Source: HB2-32-21 sp040235495
Lineage (GTDB): Bacteria; Pseudomonadota; Gammaproteobacteria; Pseudomonadales; Porticoccaceae
DNA: 9,647 bases
Direction of reading: 5' to 3'
Assembly: GCA_040235495.1 (NCBI GenBank)
Contig: JBECKV010000011.1
Coordinates: forward strand, 1-9,647
Each line of letters starts with the position of its first letter. Positions within the stretch are counted from its first letter, which is position 1. Below the pieces are notes generated by a model that did no database searches, was not told where the DNA came from, and was given only the letters and a program-made list of their open reading frames with translations. The translations under genes were made by a program, and so were the position numbers. This document shows positions 6,919 to 9,647 of the stretch, piece by piece.

Positions 6919-8844
6919 CTATTTTCTTTCGTTTTCGTCCACTTCCTCAAACTCGGCATCGACCACATCCTCACTCGACCCGGAATCGTCACTCTCGGTC
7001 GATGCCCCGGCCTCGGCCTGTTGGGCCTGCTCCGTATAGAGTCTTTGCGCCAATCCGGCCGATGCCTCCGACAGTGCCGCCGCCGCCGCATCAATGGCGT
7101 CCTTGTCATCGCCGGCCACGGCATCCTCGACCGCCCTGATCGCCGCTTCTATGTTTTCCCTGTCCTCGGCAGTGGCTTTGTCACCAGCCTCGTTGAGCGT
7201 CTTTTTTGCCGCATGAGCCAGGCCGTCAGCGCTATTACGCGCCTGCACCAGCGCTTCGAACTTCTGATCGCTTTCGGCGTTGGCCTCGGCATCCTTGATC
7301 ATTTTTTCGATTTCCTCATCGGACAACCCGGAAGAGGCCTTGATGACGATGGACTGTTCCTTACCCGTGGCCTTGTCCCTGGCCGAGACATTAAGAATAC
7401 CGTTGGCGTCGATATCGAAGGAGACTTCGATCTGGGGCATCCCTCTGGGCGCGGGCGGGATATCAGCCAGGTCAAAACGCCCCAGTGACTTGTTCTGGGC
7501 CGCCTGCTTGCGCTCACCTTGCACCACGTGAATGGTGACGGCGGACTGGTTGTCATCGGCAGTCGAAAAAATCTGCGATTTCTTGGTCGGAATCGTGGTG
7601 TTTTTCTCAATCAGCGGTGTCGCCACGCCACCCATGGTTTCAATACCCAGGGTCAGGGGTGTCACGTCAAGCAACAACACATCGGTGACATCACCGGAGA
7701 GCACCGCACCCTGAATGGCCGCGCCCACGGCAACGGCTTCATCGGGGTTAACATCCCGGCGCGGCTCCTTGCCAAAAAAGTCGCTGACTTTCTTTTGCAC
7801 CAGAGGCATGCGCGTCTGGCCACCCACCAGGATCACTTCGTCGATCTGAGACGCGGACTTGCCGGCGTCCTTGAGCGCTGTTTTTACCGGCCCGAGGGAG
7901 CGCTCCACCAGGTTTTCAACAAGGGATTCGAGCTTGGCACGAGTCAGCTTGACCACCAGGTGCTTCGGTCCCGTGGCGTCCGCGGTGATATAGGGCAGAT
8001 TCACTTCGGTCTGTTGACTCGACGACAGCTCGATCTTGGCGTCTTCGGCCGCTTCCTTGAGCCGCTGCATGGCCAGCGGGTCCCCTTTCAGATCAACGCT
8101 GCTGGTCTTTTTGAACTCGCCGGCCAGGTAATCGATCAGACACAGGTCGAAATCCTCGCCACCCAGGAAGGTATCACCATTGGTGGACAGCACTTCAAAC
8201 TGGGTTTCGCCATCGACGTCGGCAATTTCGATAATTGAGATATCGAAGGTACCACCGCCGAGATCATAAACCGCGACCACATGGTCGCCGCCGCTCTTGT
8301 CCAGGCCGTAGGCCAGCGCTGCCGCGGTGGGCTCGTTGATAATACGCTTGACATCCAGACCGGCGAGCCTGCCGGCATCCTTGGTCGCCTGGCGCTGGCT
8401 GTCATTAAAATAAGCCGGCACCGTGACCACGGCCTCGGTGACTTTTTCGCCCAGGTAATCCTCGGCGGTCTTTTTCATCTTTTTCAGCACTTCAGCGGAA
8501 ATCTGCGGAGGCGCCTTTTTTTCGCCATTGACTTCCACCCAGGCGTCGCCGTTGTCGGCCTTGACGATTTTGTAGGGCACCATGGCGATGTCTTTTTGCA
8601 CCACCTCGTCCTGAAAACGACGTCCGATCAATCGCTTGACCGCAAATAGCGTGTTCGAGGGATTGGTCACTGACTGGCGCTTGGCGGACTGGCCGACCAG
8701 AACCTCATTGTCGTCGGCAAACGCGACGATGGATGGTGTGGTGCGCGCGCCTTCGGCGTTTTCGATCACCTTGGGTTTATCGCCCTCCATGACAGCCACG
8801 CAGGAATTTGTGGTTCCGAGGTCAATTCCAATTATTTTGCCCAT
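6919..8844 (-). CDS. dnaK: Chaperone protein DnaK (Hsp70)
   Basis: DnaK is the ATP-driven Hsp70 that binds exposed hydrophobic peptides in the cytoplasm. Starting at the ATG at 8844 it has 641 residues (E. coli 638). The nucleotide-binding domain (1-about 387) has IDLGTTNS at 7-14, Lys70, Glu171, Asp194 and Thr199 in E. coli register. The interdomain linker VLLLD is at 389-393. The beta substrate-binding domain and helical lid follow. The acidic tail ends in the bacterial DVVDAEFEEV pattern. A GTG 15 nt further upstream is in frame but lies on the Shine-Dalgarno sequence itself, so the ATG (MGKIIGIDLG) is preferred. grpE lies upstream and dnaJ downstream. A sigma-32-like promoter precedes it. 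Confidence 0.98.
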   Translation of the reverse strand: MGKIIGIDLGTTNSCVAVMEGDKPKVIENAEGARTTPSIVAFADDNEVLVGQSAKRQSVTNPSNTLFAVKRLIGRRFQDEVVQKDIAMVPYKIVKADNGDAWVEVNGEKKAPPQISAEVLKKMKKTAEDYLGEKVTEAVVTVPAYFNDSQRQATKDAGRLAGLDVKRIINEPTAAALAYGLDKSGGDHVVAVYDLGGGTFDISIIEIADVDGETQFEVLSTNGDTFLGGEDFDLCLIDYLAGEFKKTSSVDLKGDPLAMQRLKEAAEDAKIELSSSQQTEVNLPYITADATGPKHLVVKLTRAKLESLVENLVERSLGPVKTALKDAGKSASQIDEVILVGGQTRMPLVQKKVSDFFGKEPRRDVNPDEAVAVGAAIQGAVLSGDVTDVLLLDVTPLTLGIETMGGVATPLIEKNTTIPTKKSQIFSTADDNQSAVTIHVVQGERKQAAQNKSLGRFDLADIPPAPRGMPQIEVSFDIDANGILNVSARDKATGKEQSIVIKASSGLSDEEIEKMIKDAEANAESDQKFEALVQARNSADGLAHAAKKTLNEAGDKATAEDRENIEAAIRAVEDAVAGDDKDAIDAAAAALSEASAGLAQRLYTEQAQQAEAGASTESDDSGSSEDVVDAEFEEVDENERK

Positions 8845-8851
8845 TTCGGCA

Positions 8852-8857
8852 CTCTCC
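8852..8857 (-). promoter_or_regulatory. Ribosome binding site that decides the dnaK start
   Basis: The minus strand reads GGAGAG here, 7 nt before the ATG at 8844. An in-frame GTG at 8859-8857 overlaps this site and would add five residues not typical of DnaK. The site therefore argues for the downstream ATG. Confidence 0.75.
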
Positions 8858-8893
8858 ACTTGTCAAACGTGTTACGTTGAGATTACTTACCCT

Positions 8894-8921
8894 ATATTGG
8901 CGCCAAGGGACGAATTTCAAG
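8894..8921 (-). promoter_or_regulatory. Sigma-32 (heat-shock) promoter for dnaK
   Basis: On the minus strand CTTGAAA (8921-8915) equals the sigma-32 -35 consensus. After a 13-nt spacer comes GCCAATAT (8901-8894), close to the CCCCATAT -10 consensus. Transcription would start near 8887, leaving a leader of about 43 nt before the ATG. It lies in the 100-bp grpE-dnaK gap, so dnaK can be induced independently of the grpE promoter. The site was recognised by eye. Confidence 0.8.
8897..8906. repeat. 10-bp perfect palindrome inside the dnaK promoter
   Basis: TTGGCGCCAA is a perfect palindrome that overlaps the -10 element and spacer of the dnaK heat-shock promoter. The minus strand also has TTGGCGC just upstream of the grpE promoter (9647-9641). 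It may be chance or a small protein-binding site. Confidence 0.35.
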
Positions 8922-8936
8922 GACGCCTTGCGTCCC
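8907..8936 (-). other. Competing hairpins at the grpE-dnaK junction
   Basis: A 6-bp stem, GGACGC (8921-8926) with GCGTCC (8930-8935), has a 3-nt loop. An alternative stem, GGGACG (8907-8912) with CGTCCC (8931-8936), uses the same arm. They lie just after the grpE stop and overlap the dnaK -35 element. No U-tract follows on the minus strand, so this is not a standard terminator. It could mark the 3' end of grpE RNA or be incidental. Confidence 0.4.
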
Positions 8937-8944
8937 GTTGCCTT

Positions 8945-9583
8945 CTAGGTCTCGCCCTGCCCTTCCGCCCCTCTGGACACCACGACCATGGCCGGCCGAA
9001 CCAGGCGCCCGTTGAGCAAGTAGCCTTTTTGAAAGACTTCAATCACTGTATTAGCAGCGATCTCGGGGTGGGGCGCCATGGTCATCGCCTGATGAAACCG
9101 AGGGTCAAAGGGCTGACCGGCAGGATCAAGGGTTTCAACCTTGTTGCGCGCCAGTACGTCGAGAAAACTTTTCAGCGTTAATTCCACGCCTTCCCGAATA
9201 GCCTTTTGCGCCTCGCTTTCAGCGTCCGTTGCCTCGGCAACGGTGGCCAGTCCGCGTTCCAGATTGTCGACCACTGGCAATAACTCGCCGACGAAGTTTT
9301 CCAAAGCATATTTGTGGGCGTTTTCGATGTCCCTATCGACCCTGCGTCGCAGATTTTGCATTTCCGCCTGCACTCGCAATGTCTGGTCCCTGGCTTCCCG
9401 GAGTTGCGCTTCCAGCGCCTCCAGGTCCGGATCCGCTTCAGGCCCGGTTTCCTGTTCCTGGGTTTCCTGTTGTCCGGCGTCCCCTTCCGGGATACCTTCC
9501 CCGGCTTGATTCAAAGCGTCATCCCGGGAACCATTGCGTGCTGCCGCGAACTTGTCTTCAGGACTTTTTTCCTCAGTTGACAC
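8945..9583 (-). CDS. grpE: Nucleotide exchange factor GrpE
   Basis: GrpE dimerises and releases ADP from DnaK, resetting the Hsp70 cycle. The 212-residue protein starts at a GTG (9583-9581) preceded by GGGGGA about 5 nt upstream. The next in-frame Met (residue 75) would cut into the coiled coil, so the GTG is preferred. Residues 1-50 are acidic, Gln/Glu-rich and likely disordered. About 52-115 form the long coiled coil (LEALEAQLREARDQTLRVQAE). The C-terminal beta wing holds the family signature, with FDPRFHQAM at 159-167 and VIEVFQKGYLLNGRLVRPA at 180-198. It is slightly longer than the 197-residue E. coli protein because of its N-terminal tail. A heat-shock promoter lies just upstream and dnaK follows after 100 bp. 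Confidence 0.97.
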   Translation of the reverse strand: MSTEEKSPEDKFAAARNGSRDDALNQAGEGIPEGDAGQQETQEQETGPEADPDLEALEAQLREARDQTLRVQAEMQNLRRRVDRDIENAHKYALENFVGELLPVVDNLERGLATVAEATDAESEAQKAIREGVELTLKSFLDVLARNKVETLDPAGQPFDPRFHQAMTMAPHPEIAANTVIEVFQKGYLLNGRLVRPAMVVVSRGAEGQGET

Positions 9584-9613
9584 AATATCCCCCAGTGCTA
9601 ATGGTTAAGCGCT

Positions 9614-9641
9614 ATATTGGGCCGATTACCGACCTTTCAAG
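9614..9641 (-). promoter_or_regulatory. Sigma-32 (heat-shock) promoter for grpE
   Basis: On the minus strand CTTGAAA (9641-9635) is followed, after 13 nt, by CCCAATAT (9621-9614). This closely matches the sigma-32 consensus CTTGAAA / CCCCATAT. Transcription would start near 9607, giving a short leader of about 24 nt before the GTG. The promoter probably drives grpE and reads on into dnaK. Confidence 0.85.
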
Positions 9642-9647
9642 CGCCAA

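Noticed and set aside
6919..6942. EEVD motif near the DnaK C terminus, as in eukaryotic cytosolic Hsp70
   Set aside because: It is not at the very end (ENERK follows). It is a variant of the bacterial DAEFEEVKD tail, so a TPR-binding role is not supported.
7519..8238. 239-codon plus-strand frame opposite dnaK
   Set aside because: It is a shadow of dnaK. Antisense frames opposite dnaK are a well-known annotation artefact.
9575..9601. Possible CIRCE (HrcA) operator at TTAGCACT upstream of grpE
   Set aside because: Only the left half matches TTAGCACTC. The sequence nine bases on does not resemble GAGTGCTAA, and the sigma-32 promoter already explains heat control.

Overview
This window is a conserved housekeeping block from a gammaproteobacterium. 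Every gene reads on the minus strand. In transcription order (right to left) they are grpE, dnaK, dnaJ, dapB, carA, carB and the first codons of greA. The same order is familiar from Pseudomonas and its relatives. The moderately high GC content, marine-type gammaproteobacterial protein sequences and sigma-32-type promoters fit Pseudomonadales in the broad sense. No mobile element, CRISPR array, tRNA, rRNA or sign of recent transfer was seen. All seven proteins look intact and near family length, except greA, which the window edge cuts.

Layout, following transcription. A sigma-32-like promoter at 9614-9641 precedes grpE (8945-9583, GTG start). A second promoter of the same geometry (8894-8921) precedes dnaK (6919-8844). 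A hairpin with a U-tract (6852-6887) separates dnaK from dnaJ (5636-6751). dapB (4789-5592) follows dnaJ after 43 nt, with no terminator seen between them. A 312-bp gap (4477-4788) then holds overlapping inverted repeats, a good sigma-70-type promoter, a strong Rho-independent terminator and a further 114-nt leader. carA (3307-4476, TTG start), carB (79-3297) and greA (from 65 leftwards) follow with spacings of 9 and 13 nt.

How the genes work together: GrpE, DnaK and DnaJ form the Hsp70 folding cycle. DapB commits dihydrodipicolinate to lysine and cell-wall diaminopimelate synthesis. CarA and CarB make carbamoyl phosphate for arginine and pyrimidines. GreA rescues backtracked RNA polymerase. 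The cluster thus appears to be two units, a heat-shock unit ending in dapB and a carAB-greA unit.

No undescribed biological system is visible. The part most worth a second look is the dapB-carA gap. There the only convincing promoter lies upstream of the terminator, so carAB may be controlled by premature termination, or the gap may encode a small RNA of about 120 nt.
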